A DNA stretch of 64,000 nt from Tetranychus cinnabarinus (Eukaryota > Arthropoda > Arachnida > Trombidiformes > Tetranychidae). The notes beneath the pieces were generated by a model. It saw only the letters and a list, made by a program, of their open reading frames with translations, did no database searches and had not been told where the DNA came from. The position numbers and the translations under genes were made by a program. Where the stretch lies: NCBI GenBank assembly GCA_022266195.1, contig WHVY01000005.1, positions 62,001-126,000 of the forward strand, written 5' to 3'. How positions within the stretch are numbered: position 1 is the first letter of the stretch; the number at the start of each line of letters is the position of its first letter. This document shows, in pieces, positions 1 through 13,500 of this stretch.

Positions 1-3000
1 CCAGCCACACAAAGAAGACGACTTTCAGGACAAAAGGCAATCTGATCGATTGCAAAAGGATCTTCAGTTGACTCTGCCGACTCGCCTCCAGGATCGTTTG
101 GTCGACTTCGAGGTTTTTGAAACAATTTGGAAGTCTTCATTTTATAAAGAATGTGCAAATTAACTGAAGTGATGGAGAAAAAAAAGTTAATTAGAAAAAT
201 TAAGGAACTTTAGAGAAATGCCAAGATAAACGATCGACAGTCTAACCATCGAAACGGAATAATCAAGATGAAGATGCAAAGGTTGGAAAATTGGGGAAAT
301 GATAAAAATGTGTTTATTGCAATCAACAAATCTTTTCAAGAGTGTAAAGGTAAACAAGGTAGACACACAATTGTTTGACTGTTTATTGAGGGATGAAAAA
401 ACAATGTTGGCTATGAGAGGAATGAAGATGAAAGGGAAATCAAAGCATGAAAGGAAAGAGGAAGAAAGGAAAGAAAAATTGAAGGCAAAAAAAGGAGTGA
501 AAAAAAGAGGTAAAACTTCATCAAGTTGTGATCTATTTTGACGTTAACGTGACTCTGGTGCTAGTAAATGAATAAAACTTATCAGCTAATGTAGCTCAAC
601 GAAATATTGCAAGAAAAAAGTTGTTCGTTTCCTTGGCTACTAAATAATATCAAGAGCAATCTTTTGCTTCCCATTTACTTCAATTTCATCATCAACTTTC
701 AGTGTTGGAGTTATTTTTTTTACTGCTTTCTCCTCTTTCAATAATATTTTGATGAATAGTTTGAATAGTGTTGGTTGAAGCAAGAAAATTGGGAATTTTT
801 TTTTCTTTTTTATGGATTATCGTTATTTTTTTCATTTTGCACCATCAAAACTCGAGCTGTATTAAATATTGTATCTTGATTTATTTGAACTTGAGGTTTT
901 TGGGTTTAGTCTTTTTTTTTGTTGAAATGTGAAAAAAATGAAATGAAAATTTGCTCACCTGAAGATGTGTCCCAAAATTTCACTGTACCATCAGCATGTC
1001 TGTTTTAATGGGTTAGTAGAGTGTCAGGGATGATAATGGATGATTGAGGAGAAAAGAAAAGAAGAAAACATTGTGAATATGTGATAATTTTCAGCATTTT
1101 TGAGTAAAATTTTTAGATATAAAAGGGAAAAAATTGTTTGGTTAAATTGTGCGAAAATGTGTAATCTAAATGTGCCTTTTAGTCATCAAGGGTTTGAGAT
1201 ATTATGTTTCGCTTTAATCTACACATTATCATGTAAACGTTTTCAGTAACACTGCGAAATTTTAATGTTGAAAAGAGATCAAAGTGAACATTGTTGTTTG
1301 AGTCATTATTTTGTAAAAATGGTTTTATGGGCAAAGAGAAGTAAATTATCAAATGAAAAATGAAACCAAATGTTGTGATCGAAGCAAGAGACTTGAAAAT
1401 TGCGTAGCAACAGTACATTTCGAGCACACTTTAACAACGAACAATAATTTGCTCGAAAATTGCACAAAAAATGAAGACTAAACTCATCAGTAGATTAAAT
1501 TGTTGATTACTAACGATGTTGCTTTTACCAAAATATGTGCAAAAATATGCAAATTGAAATTCGTAAAGCTTTTCAAGTCTGAAGCATAATACAGAATGAG
1601 AAAAGTCATGATAATTATAATGAATACTAAAGGAATTCACAGAGATAATATTTATTGTTTTTTTTTCTGATCTTTTTTAAAATGTATTTCAATTTAAATT
1701 GAGTCTCTCCATAAGTAAAGCTTGTAATTTTAAATGGATTGTAATAAAATGTCATCGATTTTATTTTGTATTTTAATATTGAAGCATTTTTATGCTACAG
1801 TTTAATGGCCATTTCATTAGGTCAGTTTATGTATCTCTTTTTTTACCTAAAGGTCAATTGTATGTGAAGACACTGGATAAGCAGGGTTTAGTTTAAAAAT
1901 ACACTGAGTCAATGGTCGATACAAACTAATGATGTAAAGGGATACAAATCACAGATCATGAAGGAATACGAATTTAGTTATGATAACATGAACAAAGTAT
2001 TTTTCTTGAGATACTCATCTTATTTCTCTCTTTTTGGTAAGTTTTTATCATCTCTTCATCATCATTATCAACATCTTTTTGCTCTTTTTCTCGAGCTTCT
2101 TTATCTTCTTCTTTGTCTCTTTTTTTACTCTTCTTTTTTTTCACCTCATCATCTTTTTATTTTTCTTTTGATACACCATCTTCTTGTTCCAGTTGTTATT
2201 CTTATGCTAGCTTTTTCCTCTAACAATTCCCTGATTAATACCAGGGAAGGGGATGAAGAGAAGGAAAAAGTAGAATAAAAATAAGAATGTGAATAAGAAT
2301 AATAGGAGCAAGAAAGGGGAAATAATAGGATCTATAATTCAATTTCCGATTCTCTGGATTATTCTTATTCCGGAGTAAAGGATGACATGGATAACGGTAA
2401 GTGGAACATTCACAAAAATGGAAGATCAAGATGAGAAGAGGGGAAGAAAAAACGATTGGTTATGAAAAATAACTGTGATAATGATTGGCCTCAATTACAT
2501 TATGCAAACGAGAATTAATTTCAAGATTCAATAAGAAAATGATACTCATGTTTTACATGTTAAAAATAACTGTGTGATAACTCATGTTATTGATTGTGTT
2601 GAAAGGAGCAAATTGTGATAAATTTATGAATAATTTGATTCTCCCTTCTTTTCACTGTGTCTATCAAAATGTATAATTAGTGTTATCCGTGTTTTCATTC
2701 AACATTTCAACCAATGTATAAATAAACTTGTAAATCTTTACCAAGTGATTACAATAATGTCAATTTTGGTGACAGTTTATTGTTAGTTTCCAAATGAGTT
2801 GGTAGGTTTATCCAGAAGGATGAACAAAATGATGAGAAATGAAAAATGAGTCATGCAAGGTAATCTAGAAGTTTAATAGGACATGTAGCAACATACCCAG
2901 TGATTATGATTTCTGGATAACTTGGTGTAGCAGTTCCCCATTCACCTCCATTAACTGGCCACTCTTTTTCAGAGATACCGGGTCTTTTGGGATTTGTTTT

Positions 3001-4835
3001 GAACCCAACCGAGTAAAAGGCAGGTATAAGGTCCGTTGGACAATCGGCAAAGTAGGCGCAAAAAGTTATTGGTGATTCGTGAAGATCCATTGTGTAAGGA
3101 TTACGGAAACATGGGTATCCAGTGCTGGTAAGATCAACGACAACCAGATCACTGGAAAGGAGAACAAGAATAGCGTATGGATCACTGGGTTCGGCAGGAC
3201 AGGTTCCCGTTGAAAGTGTGATAAAGTCAATGATATTATGCTCCATTTCGAGAACCGTGGTTGTCTTTCCGTGGATAACTGTAAGACTTTGAGTACCACT
3301 GGCTATGGAATCGGATTTGCTTGATTCAACTTTAGCCTTTGACTCGGATCCTGAATCACTTGAGGTTGAACCTGAAGATGCTGAAACTAGAGTATTGTCT
3401 CTATTGCTGGTTGATGTTGATGCGCTGGCTGGTGTTGATGTTACTGTTCCAGATGATGATGAGATGGAAGAAGATTTAGTTTCAGAGGAACTGTAAGGTA
3501 ATCCTCCGGAGAAAATGATGAATGAATCACTGTCTCTAACTGTTTTCCATTCAACCTTGTAAATGGGACGACATGGCTCTGGTTTCAGATCTTTGGTTAT
3601 TTGTTTGGCATGGGGCAGTGTCACTGAGACAGGTCGAGGAGCCTTTACATTCCAAGTGGTTATCGATCCATCGGTATGGCTACATAGATATTGTCTTCCC
3701 TCGTGATGCCATGAAATACTTCTCAAGGGTTCGTTGTAATTTACTCGAGTATCAGCGGTTTTGGAACGTAAATCCCAGAGAACAATTGTTCCCGATTCAT
3801 AACCAATTAATAATTTGCTTGGATCTATTGGGCAGTCTGAAAGGTGTATCACGGATCCTGGGTGAGTTTTACGAGATAATTCGATTGTTTTGTTCCAATT
3901 AATCACATAACCAGATAATTGAAAAGTTTCTATATTAACTACATGAACGTTTCCTCTTTCCGTTCCAACGTACAACCATTTAGATGAGTATGGAAGATGG
4001 GCAAAGGTGATTCTTTCACGTTGAAATTTAAGAATGTGAACTATTGATGGGGTTTTAGTCTTGATAGACCAGAGATGAATTGAATCATCGGCACACAAAG
4101 TAATCAAGTTACCCTCATTGACTATAAAAATTATCTGGATAACAGCAAATTGTCCGACATGTTGAACATTAATGTCCACTCCAGGTCGACCTATTATTCT
4201 TAAACAACCGTTTCTAGTGCCAATTGCAATTAAACGTTGAATGGGATCAAAGGCCACGCAAGTAGGGTTATGCGGAAAACCATGTCGAACAATCTAAATG
4301 AACAATGGAAAATAAAGTGTAAGAAAAAAAGAGAATTAATTGACAGTAAAAATATATGTTGGCGAAGTTGGAATGACGATGGAGAAATTTAAGTTGATAT
4401 TATTACATTGTATAATAATGAGTAAAATCAACTTAATTATATCTTAGAGGAAAGAGTTGAATGACAATCAAAGTCTTCATTTGCTGACCAAATAACACTA
4501 ATTTTCTCGCCTTTGACAATTTTTGGAACATATAATTATATTAATCCAATTTATTTAACATTTGAGATTCTCACTTGTCAATGTAAATATAGACCTAAGG
4601 AAACAAAATGATCGATCCATGTTTTAATGGATTGACTCACCTCACTAAGAAGAAAATGTTCAGATCTAAGATTATCTTCAAAATCAGCTAATGGAGAATC
4701 GGATTTGGAGGTTGATTTTGAGTCATCACGAGATGAATGATGAGCTGAACCTGATTGAGAGCCCATAGATGAAGACGAATACCTCCAATTATCAAGCATA
4801 CCACGAAAGAATCCACCTCTCTTCATTTTATCCAT
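1..4835 (-). CDS. Tomosyn (syntaxin-binding protein 5), N-terminal half, partial at left edge
   Basis: Tomosyn is a cytosolic WD40 double-propeller protein of the Lgl family that binds syntaxin/SNAP25 and restrains vesicle fusion. Exons seen: 4835..4641, 4293..2897, 999..959 (a 41-nt microexon) and 163..1, continuing off the window. All phases agree. Family hallmarks are RSEHFLL followed by VRHGFP at the exon 1/2 junction, FDPIQRLIAIGTRNG, GRPGVD, KWLYVGTERGNVHVVN, LSGYVINWNKTIELS, SWHHEGRQYLCSHTDGS, EWPVNGGEWG and PEIIITG-HADGTVKFWD. The last visible exon has LYKMKTSKLF and CPESRLLCVAG. The C-terminal propeller and R-SNARE-like tail lie outside. A Ser/Thr-rich insertion of about 60 residues follows FSGGLPY, where vertebrate tomosyns are short. 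I start at the ATG at 4835 (MDKMKRGGFFRGMLDNW); the ATG at 4826 is equally possible. The reading frame stays open to an acceptor at 4869, so an upstream 5' exon exists, coding or not. Confidence 0.93.
1000..2896 (-). other. Tomosyn intron
   Basis: Intron between the 4293..2897 exon (donor GTATGT at 2896) and the 41-nt exon (acceptor at 1000-1001). It is AT-rich with T-rich and A-rich runs. A pyrimidine-rich plus-strand stretch at 2030-2170 opens an apparent reading frame that is only low complexity. I see no other gene in it. Confidence 0.7.
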
Positions 4836-4869
4836 CTTTCGTTGTTTATCTTCTACCTTTTTGGTTCGC

Positions 4870-7534
4870 TAAAAAAAGAAAGCCCAAATTAAAGGCTTTC
4901 TTCTAGCGTTTCACTGTCACCAAATTATCCTTGAAACGTTATAAAATCCGGCAGTAAGGAAACAATCACTAAAGAACGACACTAGAAAATACAGCACAAA
5001 CACTACAATATAAACAATAGATGAAATAAATTGTGAAAAAAGTGGATGTAAAGGGATAAATGATGAATTGATGGTGATATCAAGTAAAACTAAATCGGCA
5101 AAACAAAAACGACTTGTTTATACTCCAATCTCATCTTTTTTTCCATATTTCAAATCATTTATTTTCTTCTTTATCATGTATTCCTTGTCTTGTCTGTCTA
5201 TTCCTTTATTTCTCTATTCAATTCCAATTTGGTTGATAAACCATTCTGATACCGCAAATAATGGTTAACATTAGTGTTTGAAAAGAAATACACCTCTAAG
5301 CACCTTCACCAATCACAGAATTGTAATGTTACACCGTTCGAGGAAAAAATTGTAACAATAAAAAACAATTGTCTTCATGGAACAATAATTTGCACAGTAA
5401 CTGAGAATCACTGATGTTCAATTCACTAGAGTACAAACATCAATCGAGAAAAGATACCACGTCGAAAGTGTTGCTGGTGATTACTTGTTGTCGGATTTTC
5501 CTATGGAAATTATTATGATGATAGTCTTTCGAATGTCTTTTCCCTTTACAGTTACGATACAATGAATGAACACAAAATTGCAATTAAATCACTTGGAATA
5601 GTCAAGGAGATTGATCGATGTAACCAGAGAATAAAATTGAAGTAAATTAGGGTCGAAGGTTTTTTTAATTCTTTGGGTAAACACAGACACTAAACAAAAC
5701 TAAAAGTAAAGGTGTATGTTTGCCCAGAAAGACAGAGAGGCAATTGGAAAACAGAATGAGTTTTAGAAAGAGAGAAAGAAAGGAAAGAACAAGAGAAGGA
5801 GCAAAAAGCAGAGGAATATAAAGTGAAAAGGAGTAGAGAGAGACAGAGAGAAATCGAAAGAATGATTAAAAACAACAAATGAGAAGCAAAATTATGTAAC
5901 AAGAAAAAATAAGTGTAGAATGTAAAATATGGCGTGAAAAAAGAAGGAGAAAATGCAAATGGATAGACAAATGAGAAAGTAAAGACACAGGGAAAAAGAA
6001 GAGAAAATCTGTTAACCAGAATTGCCAGCAAGAAAAACAAATATATCAGAAGTTAAGTTGGTCGGAATGGTAACAAGGTGAATAACAATAGAAAATGAAA
6101 TCATGAAATGTAATTACAGTTAATTGTCAAGTTTCATAGTAAATTGGATGATCACAAATAACAAAAAATATGGCTCAATATGTATGTTAGTAAATATACT
6201 TGTATGTGTAACTTGTTTAAAATAAGTAAAAATGTGATGATACTGATGAACAGAATTGAATTTTGCTCTGTTAGAGTTTTCATCTGATTCTGATTCTGAT
6301 AAAAACGCCCTCTAGAAAAAATAACTCTTACGTAATAATAGAGATGGCAGTAAAGAGAGAGTCAATTTTGCTGCAAGTGTTTACCACTTGTTTCATGGTT
6401 TTAATTTGTTTAGTTTAATTTTCCCGAGTTTTTCGATTCAACATTATTATTAGTCTTTTTTTGTCTTCTTATTTCACTTGAATTATATTTTAGATGAACC
6501 AGATAAGTTGTTTATTTTGTTTATGAAAGAGTAAGGAATGATTTAATCTACCTGAACTTACTTTTTGATTTCAAACCTATTAACAGCTGGTAATGTTTTC
6601 ATTTTTTTACCTTTCACCTACATTTGTTTGAATTAAAATGGTGGATCATTTTTATTTCAAATGTTATTTTAGTGAAAACTTATCAATTTGAGGACAATTG
6701 TACTTTGAATCTGTTATATTTTACGCTGGAAATTAGATCATCAGTTATTATTAATGCTATTCAATTAATTACAGAATGAGATTAACTACGCGAAACATGG
6801 ACTCTCGATTTAAACACACATTGATTCTGACATTTTTTATCTCCAACCGATTAACCTGATTACAGGTTTGTCTGCTTCTTATTAATGAAATAATTGTCAC
6901 TAGATCTTTACATCGATTCCGGTAAAATCTACTGTATTTTCTTTTCTGGTTCTTGCCTATTGGTTGACTTTCTTCACAGATACAATTCAATGTACAATTC
7001 ATTAATTTAAATCGAGGGTTAATTTTACACTGAGGTTCTCAACTATTAACACATTATTTTCATTTTTATTGTAGCTCCGCAAGTATGTTTTCAGCCGTAC
7101 TACGCTCTGTCGCTCGCCTCAATCGCCTAAAATATCCTATGTGGATGGAAGAAAGAGCGAAGAAATAATATGAGTTGATGATAATATGAATCGATCAGAC
7201 ATGAAAATAGAACTATAAGCGTTTTCTTTGCGATTCTTGGATCTTATATTAGAAGCATGGCTCAAATAAACAGTGTGTTGGTGTGATTACAGCGAATTCG
7301 GTAATAAATTGTTATGAGATGAAAGTCGTTGATGGGTTCAAAATAAATTTTGATGTTGGTAGTAATGAAAGAAATAAGAATACAATTAAAGCAAATGTGA
7401 ATGAAGGATACAAATTATAAACAAGTGATAGACAACTAATGGAGATGGCTGATGAAGATGATGATGGTTATGATGGAAGCTAGTTAGAAGAAATTGGCAC
7501 TTGGACAGCGAGGCCATTTCAAATTGATTGATGA
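4870..7534. other. Intergenic region between tomosyn and Sans, with purine-rich tract
   Basis: About 2.6 kb containing the presumed tomosyn promoter and 5' UTR and the 3' flank of Sans. It holds a long purine-rich (GA/AAG) tract around 5735-5870. It also holds one locally GC-richer patch at 7074-7165 with a 27-codon reading frame, discussed in the findings. No gene can be supported. Confidence 0.5.
5735..5870. repeat. Purine-rich GA/AAG low-complexity tract
   Basis: The plus strand is almost entirely purine, with repeated GAGAGA and AAAGAAAGG units. It lies 0.9-1.0 kb upstream of the tomosyn start. It creates a spurious Ser/Phe-rich antisense frame. Confidence 0.7.
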
Positions 7535-10500
7535 TCATAAAATAGTGTCAGTAATTAGACCAGGTTCTTTCAATGTTGTTTTACGTCTTTCAATAGCCAA
7601 CATTAGTTTACGCCTTGGACCCAAAGGTAGACCAAGTGATTTGAGATCATTTTCATTGAGTAAAGCCAAAGCTTCAAGATCAATCTTTTCCTTTTGAAAA
7701 ACTTCAGTATACTCAAGCATTCCTTGAGCAGCAAGAAACAATACAACCGGCGGTGTTGTTGGAGTCAACAAAGATGGATCATCAGCATTATCACCAACAC
7801 TTTTAGAGCCATTTTCAATTGTCGAACCTCCTTTGCCTCCTCCTCGCTGTTTATTGTTAATCGATGCTGAAGAAGCTGAATCACCAATCAAAGTATTACC
7901 ATCTTCATCCCACCCACCAGTGGTTCCTGACATGACTGACAAAGTTGCATTTCTCTGGGCCAATGATCCAGCACTTCCAATTGAATCTGATCCAGTTCCA
8001 TTTGCAGTAATATTACTTCCATTAGCTGGTTTATCCTCACCGTTACTCTGAGCTGCCCTCAAAGCTTCCAAACTGTGGTAATGTTTTGCTGAATTGTCCG
8101 TTGAATCAGCAGTTTCCTGGTCCTCTCTATTAATTGATGACGATTTCTTTGTATCGGTATAAGGCGTTAATAAACTGGAAGCCGATAAAAGGGAATGTCT
8201 AAATGAGACTGAACCAAACCCTGGTCTTTCAAATATTGATGACTCTTGAATGGTATTACATGAAATCATTTCATCTCCTAAACCTGAATCTGCCATGTGG
8301 CTCAAAAAATCGGGCTCAGACACAGTTCGATGCAGGTTATTCTTGAAACCAAGGAATCCTGTTGACGATGAAAAGGATCTATCACTTGTCCGAGGATGGC
8401 AATAAGTTGATGAATCGTCACACGATGATCCAAATAAATCTCTTAAGGCTGGTCGTGCATATAAACGTTCACCATTAGATTGATAAAGATGATTGTGATT
8501 ATTTTGATGGTAATGATGGTTAATGTGATTGTTATTGTTAGTGAAATTAGTTTTGTTAATACTGTTATTACTCATTTCACTGCATTTACCCGAATCCAAA
8601 TACCCATTTGACAATGACAATGAATCTGATTCTTTACACGGGATAGAGGCATAAATATGATGAGAGCTGTTTGATCGTTCAGAATTAATCTTATTGTTAA
8701 TCACGTCGTATTTACGTACATAAAGTACATCATCGCCTCTTCTTAACCCAGTTAACGATCGAATTGATTTTTTACCATTAGCCAAAAGTAACTCTTTTAA
8801 ACCAGGTTCACTTCCACTACGAGATTTGTAATCACCACTGCATGCAGTTGAGATTGAATCAGATTGTTGTTTACGGAGTAATACCTTGCGAGATACTCCA
8901 CCAAAACCACGACTTTTATTTGTCATGGTTCCATTGTTGACTATATCTGAAAATTTTGGAGCTGAACTCAATGATCCATTAACAACAGCAACACCAGTTG
9001 GTGTTACATGGGAAGTATATGTTGACCCGGTATTAGCTATTGAAAAGAAAATGAATAAAATTAGATTAATCTTTCATTTGCCATCACAAGTCTAACAATA
9101 TCATGTTAACTTGAGCTCAAATTTGTAAATCTAATCACCTGTATTTGTATCTCTTCTCAGGGAACAAGGTAGAGATGAGATTGGTTCTAAAAGTTTTTTG
9201 CGAAATTTTTCCATCGACTTTTCTTCCTTTTCTGCTTTCTTATGAGCTTTTTTAGCAATCTTGTCGAATGCTTTAATCCTTTTTTCAGCTTCAGTTATAG
9301 CTTTTTCCTTCTGTTTTTGAACCAGTTTGGGGTTGAGTGCGCTTTGCTTGGCCATCGTTGTATCAAGAAAATCAAGAATCTCTGATTTTTGATGAACAGC
9401 AGCGCAATCCTTGGCTGTATGAAAGTCATTATTCAACGACCACAAGTTAGCCCCAAAATTGACTAGAAAGGAGACACAATTGATATGACCATTTGATGAT
9501 GACCAATGTAACGCAGTGTTACCAGTGAAATCACATTTATCTGGATCACCTCTGAAACAAAGAAAACAGGTTAAATTAGAAAAGAGCAACAATGAGCAAG
9601 TGAACAAACAGATTAATCAATCAATGTTAATACTAAATCAATAAATCACAGTATTTTTGTCATTATAGATACATAAAAGCGCTAGCAACTAAAAAATTGA
9701 AAAACAATTAAGAGGGAAAAAGCAAACCAATGTCATATGGCAAAAAAAGCATACAAGCATAAAGCATAAAGTACAATCGATGAACAAGTGTTCTTAATCA
9801 GAGAATAAAATACCTTTTGTCGTGTTTGATTAGTGAACTGAGCAAAATTGATTATCACTATTATGTAAATGATTATATTTTTAACAGTCACAAAAATAAT
9901 AAGCCGTTGAGCCGATCAGCTATTAAGATTGAGAACAGAAAAGCATAAAATGCTTTCTTGGTCAGCTGGAAACGAGACTTTTTTGAGTGACTTCAATTAC
10001 AAGTGAAAGTTGTCTTTTTGAGGCAACAAAAATTACAGTAAATTAAGCAAATATAATTTTGATTAATATTATAACCTACAGTAAACAGGTAAGTCACGAT
10101 GTTAATTGTCTAATTAATTACAAGTATGTACAGTATCAATCAAAAGTACTTCTAAATCCTTTCCTTTTACCTCTACAGGGTTCAACTGGATCACTTGGGT
10201 TGAGCATATTTTTTTGGCTTTTCAATGTGAATCTAATTGATTGATTCCAATTGTTTCCAAATGGATTTCATTACCTGTTAACTCAATGAATAAACTGTAT
10301 TCTGCCTGCTTTTTAAGGACTAAAATAATTCAATTGAAATGTATATTTGAACCTTTCCTATTTTTTGGATGTTAACTGACGGTAATACTAATATTAATGG
10401 GTAAAGAAATACGCATATTTAGGTTAAACAATCACGATTCTGACGGATTCCAGAAAGATTATCATCTTGCTCATCAACTTACTAATCATCAGTATTTTAA

Positions 10501-13500
10501 GGTAATCTTGCAACGATATAATTCATTTCATTTAGCTATTGAATTGTCTTCGTTTCCTTTCATTTTTGCTTTCTTCATTTTTTTTTATTTCTTTTCTCAT
10601 TTTAGTAAAACTTTGATCTTCTTCTTATTCTTCTTCATTTTTTATTAGTTGCCTTTAATCATGATTGACATGCACAAATGAACCGTTGATTTGATAAAGA
10701 TTAACCACAAAAAGAAAACTATTAAGGTAATTGGTAATATGTATCAAGACAATAATAGATAGTAAAATGAGTATTCAATTAAACCAGGTAAGTCAGAAGA
10801 TGTGAAAACAATTGACTGAGTCCAAGTGAAAAGCATTGTTCATCTTGAAAAATGGTAACCAACTTATAAAGAAGACGTGAAGAGAGAGTGAAAATGGATG
10901 AAAAAAAACTGTTAATAGCTGAATGGCAAAGTAACAGTCAATGTTATCAATTGTTGAAATGTTAACACACTAATCAACATTGTTCAATTTTAACCAATAT
11001 AAATGATAACTAATACACAACCAATTTCATCTTTGATTCAAGGTACAATGATGACCATAACAGCCAAATGAAATCAAGTGTTGAAACCAATCATAATATC
11101 TTTTGATGGACATTTGGACCTGAGTATAACCTGAGCTCAAACCGAACCAAGATGGCAAAATTACAATGTATCTTAGTCTCAATTCAATTACAGTCATAAG
11201 ATGGTCATTTGTTTCTTGTTACAATTATACTCGATGATAACGAATGGAAAACAACTCGATGATATCATCTCAGGAACGAGACGAGGACTCCTTAAACTAT
11301 GCAAATGGACCTAAGAATGAAAATTGTGATCATCACCGACTCCAACGTATTCAAGTAATACATGCATAAATCGTTATGCACAGGTAGTTGCTCAACTCAC
11401 ATTAGAGTTGATGAGAGATGTTTGAACGTTGAAAAGACAAATTGCTGAGCTAAGTGGGCAGATAATGGTTGTAATAATAATGATAATAATAAGCCATCAA
11501 AAGTCAAAGTAATATGAAAAAAAGGCTAACGCCCGGAGCTAATTTTCACAGTCGCCCTTCCGGAGAAGCACATTACCATCATCATTTCATTTGTAATGAA
11601 AACTAGAGAAAGTAAAGATGAGCCTGAAAACAATCAACAAGCAAACCGAACATTGACCTTTTTGTTTGTTGATTAAATATAATTTTTGCTGATTTCTTAT
11701 GATTTGTTAGCTGCTCAAAATTGCTGTTAATGTGATGCTTTGGCTATTTTATTTTATTTTCACGCAATTTTGATCATTTGAATCACGATTTGAAAAACTT
11801 TGCTCAACTATCCCATTACAATTACATTATATTACAGTAAAAAGCGGTTTCATTTTTGTTCAAGTGAAACAAGCAAAAAAGGTGAAAGTTGATATCTAAT
11901 CATGATCACAGTGAACACAAAATTGAACAAAAAAAGTTAATGTCAAGTGTGTTGATCAACACATTAAATCATCTTTATCTCGACTCATCATAACTGTTAA
12001 CCTTTAATCGTGTAAACAATTGATTAGAATCAATGAAATGATCAATTAATTTACACAAATTAAAGTGTAATTGTTAGCCGTTTGAAATGGTTTTTGGCTT
12101 TTCACTTTTCTGCTAACCTTAAGGGAAACAATTGTTATGTTTCAAAAGGGAAAAATGTTTCAATTCAACAATTTAAATTACTAACAGTTGAACATTTAAA
12201 TTGAGTGGACAATTTTTTTGACAATTTACAGTTGACCCGATAAATTACCATTAAAAGTGTTTAAAGCTACACAAAGGTTGAAATGGCGACCATTTACAGA
12301 GTCAACAATTGACTTTACAATTACAGTTAAACAATTTGATTGTTCAAGTTGATGGTGATGATGATAAGTCGTTAGCTTTTTATGCTTCATTATTATAATC
12401 ATGTTCAAGTATCAATTCATTCATTGATCATTTACTCATCCAATTGTACTCTTTAACCATTTACAATTAAAAAATGGACTTTACGCGTTAATTGGAAAGA
12501 AAAGGATTAACCTGGTAAAGTTATAATTAAACTAACAGTTATTCAAGAACCAACATTGTATTCATTGTCACTGATTAAATTTTGGGTTAAAATGGGTTCA
12601 ATCATGGCAATGCAATGAGAAACACAAAAAAGAGTCGAGAATAAATTGAAATTGATTTAGATGGTTCAGGACAGTAAATTACTGATTGTAACAATAGACT
12701 AGACAATTGAACAGCTAAATTGTTGATTACAATTGATTTGCTCGGTAAACTTTGATTTCATTTGCTCAAGTAAATCAAGTGAAAGTTGTAAATTTGGTAA
12801 ATCATGCAAACAAGAAAATTGATTGCACCTTAAAATTGTCAACCAAACTATTCAATGGAAACAGATTGCAATTATTTGTGTACTTTTCATTTCTCCGCAA
12901 CTTCTCATTGTTAATTAAAAATGTTAATCAAATTGAAACAGTTGAACACTCGAGATAATTACGATTGTTAACCTTGAGATTGGGTTTGATTGTTTGAACC
13001 ACTTTATGATTGAAGTAAATATTTGATCAAGAGAAAGTTTCCAATGCAAATAAATGAAATAATCAAAAAGTTAATGTAATTAGACTCAACAGCTAATCTA
13101 GTAAATTTAACCTTCTTTAATGGTTTGATGTTCAAATGAAAGTTGACTCTTAATTGCGAGAGAGAAGCAAATGAAATAATTTACCAATAATTGGGTTAAT
13201 CTCGTCAAATTTTAATTCTTCTTCCATTTCCTATTCTCCAAAATTGTGATGAACAGCTTTCAGGTGAGGTTTCCACCTCACCTTACCTTGATTGATTGAC
13301 AAATCAACCCGAGATGAAACCTCACCCAATGATTGTATTCAATTGATCATGTCAATGACTTTCCAAATGGTTAACATTGCTAAATTAACAGTCAATTAAC
13401 CGTTAAAGGTTACCAGTTGAGCCTTTTTTTATTGCCAAGAAACGCTAAATGATTGTAAATCTTTGTAAATAAAGTTTAGTTGGTGGACTAATGATTAAAT

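Noticed and set aside
1958..2278. 106-codon plus-strand Leu/Phe/His-rich frame
   Set aside because: It lies in a tomosyn intron on the opposite strand and comes from a pyrimidine-rich run.
5330..5345. GTTCGAG resembling a tRNA T-arm
   Set aside because: No matching acceptor stem, D-arm or anticodon arm around it.
5690..6040. 116-codon minus-strand frame rich in Phe and Ser
   Set aside because: It is the complement of a GA-rich low-complexity tract and has no domain or splice context.
6541..6610. Possible upstream coding exon of tomosyn (ATG followed by a GTAAGT donor on the minus strand)
   Set aside because: Its donor phase does not fit the acceptor at 4869, since joining would give an early stop.
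10397..10648. 83-codon plus-strand frame in the Sans intron with a possible donor at its middle
   Set aside because: The second half is T-rich low complexity, and no partner exon or family match was found.
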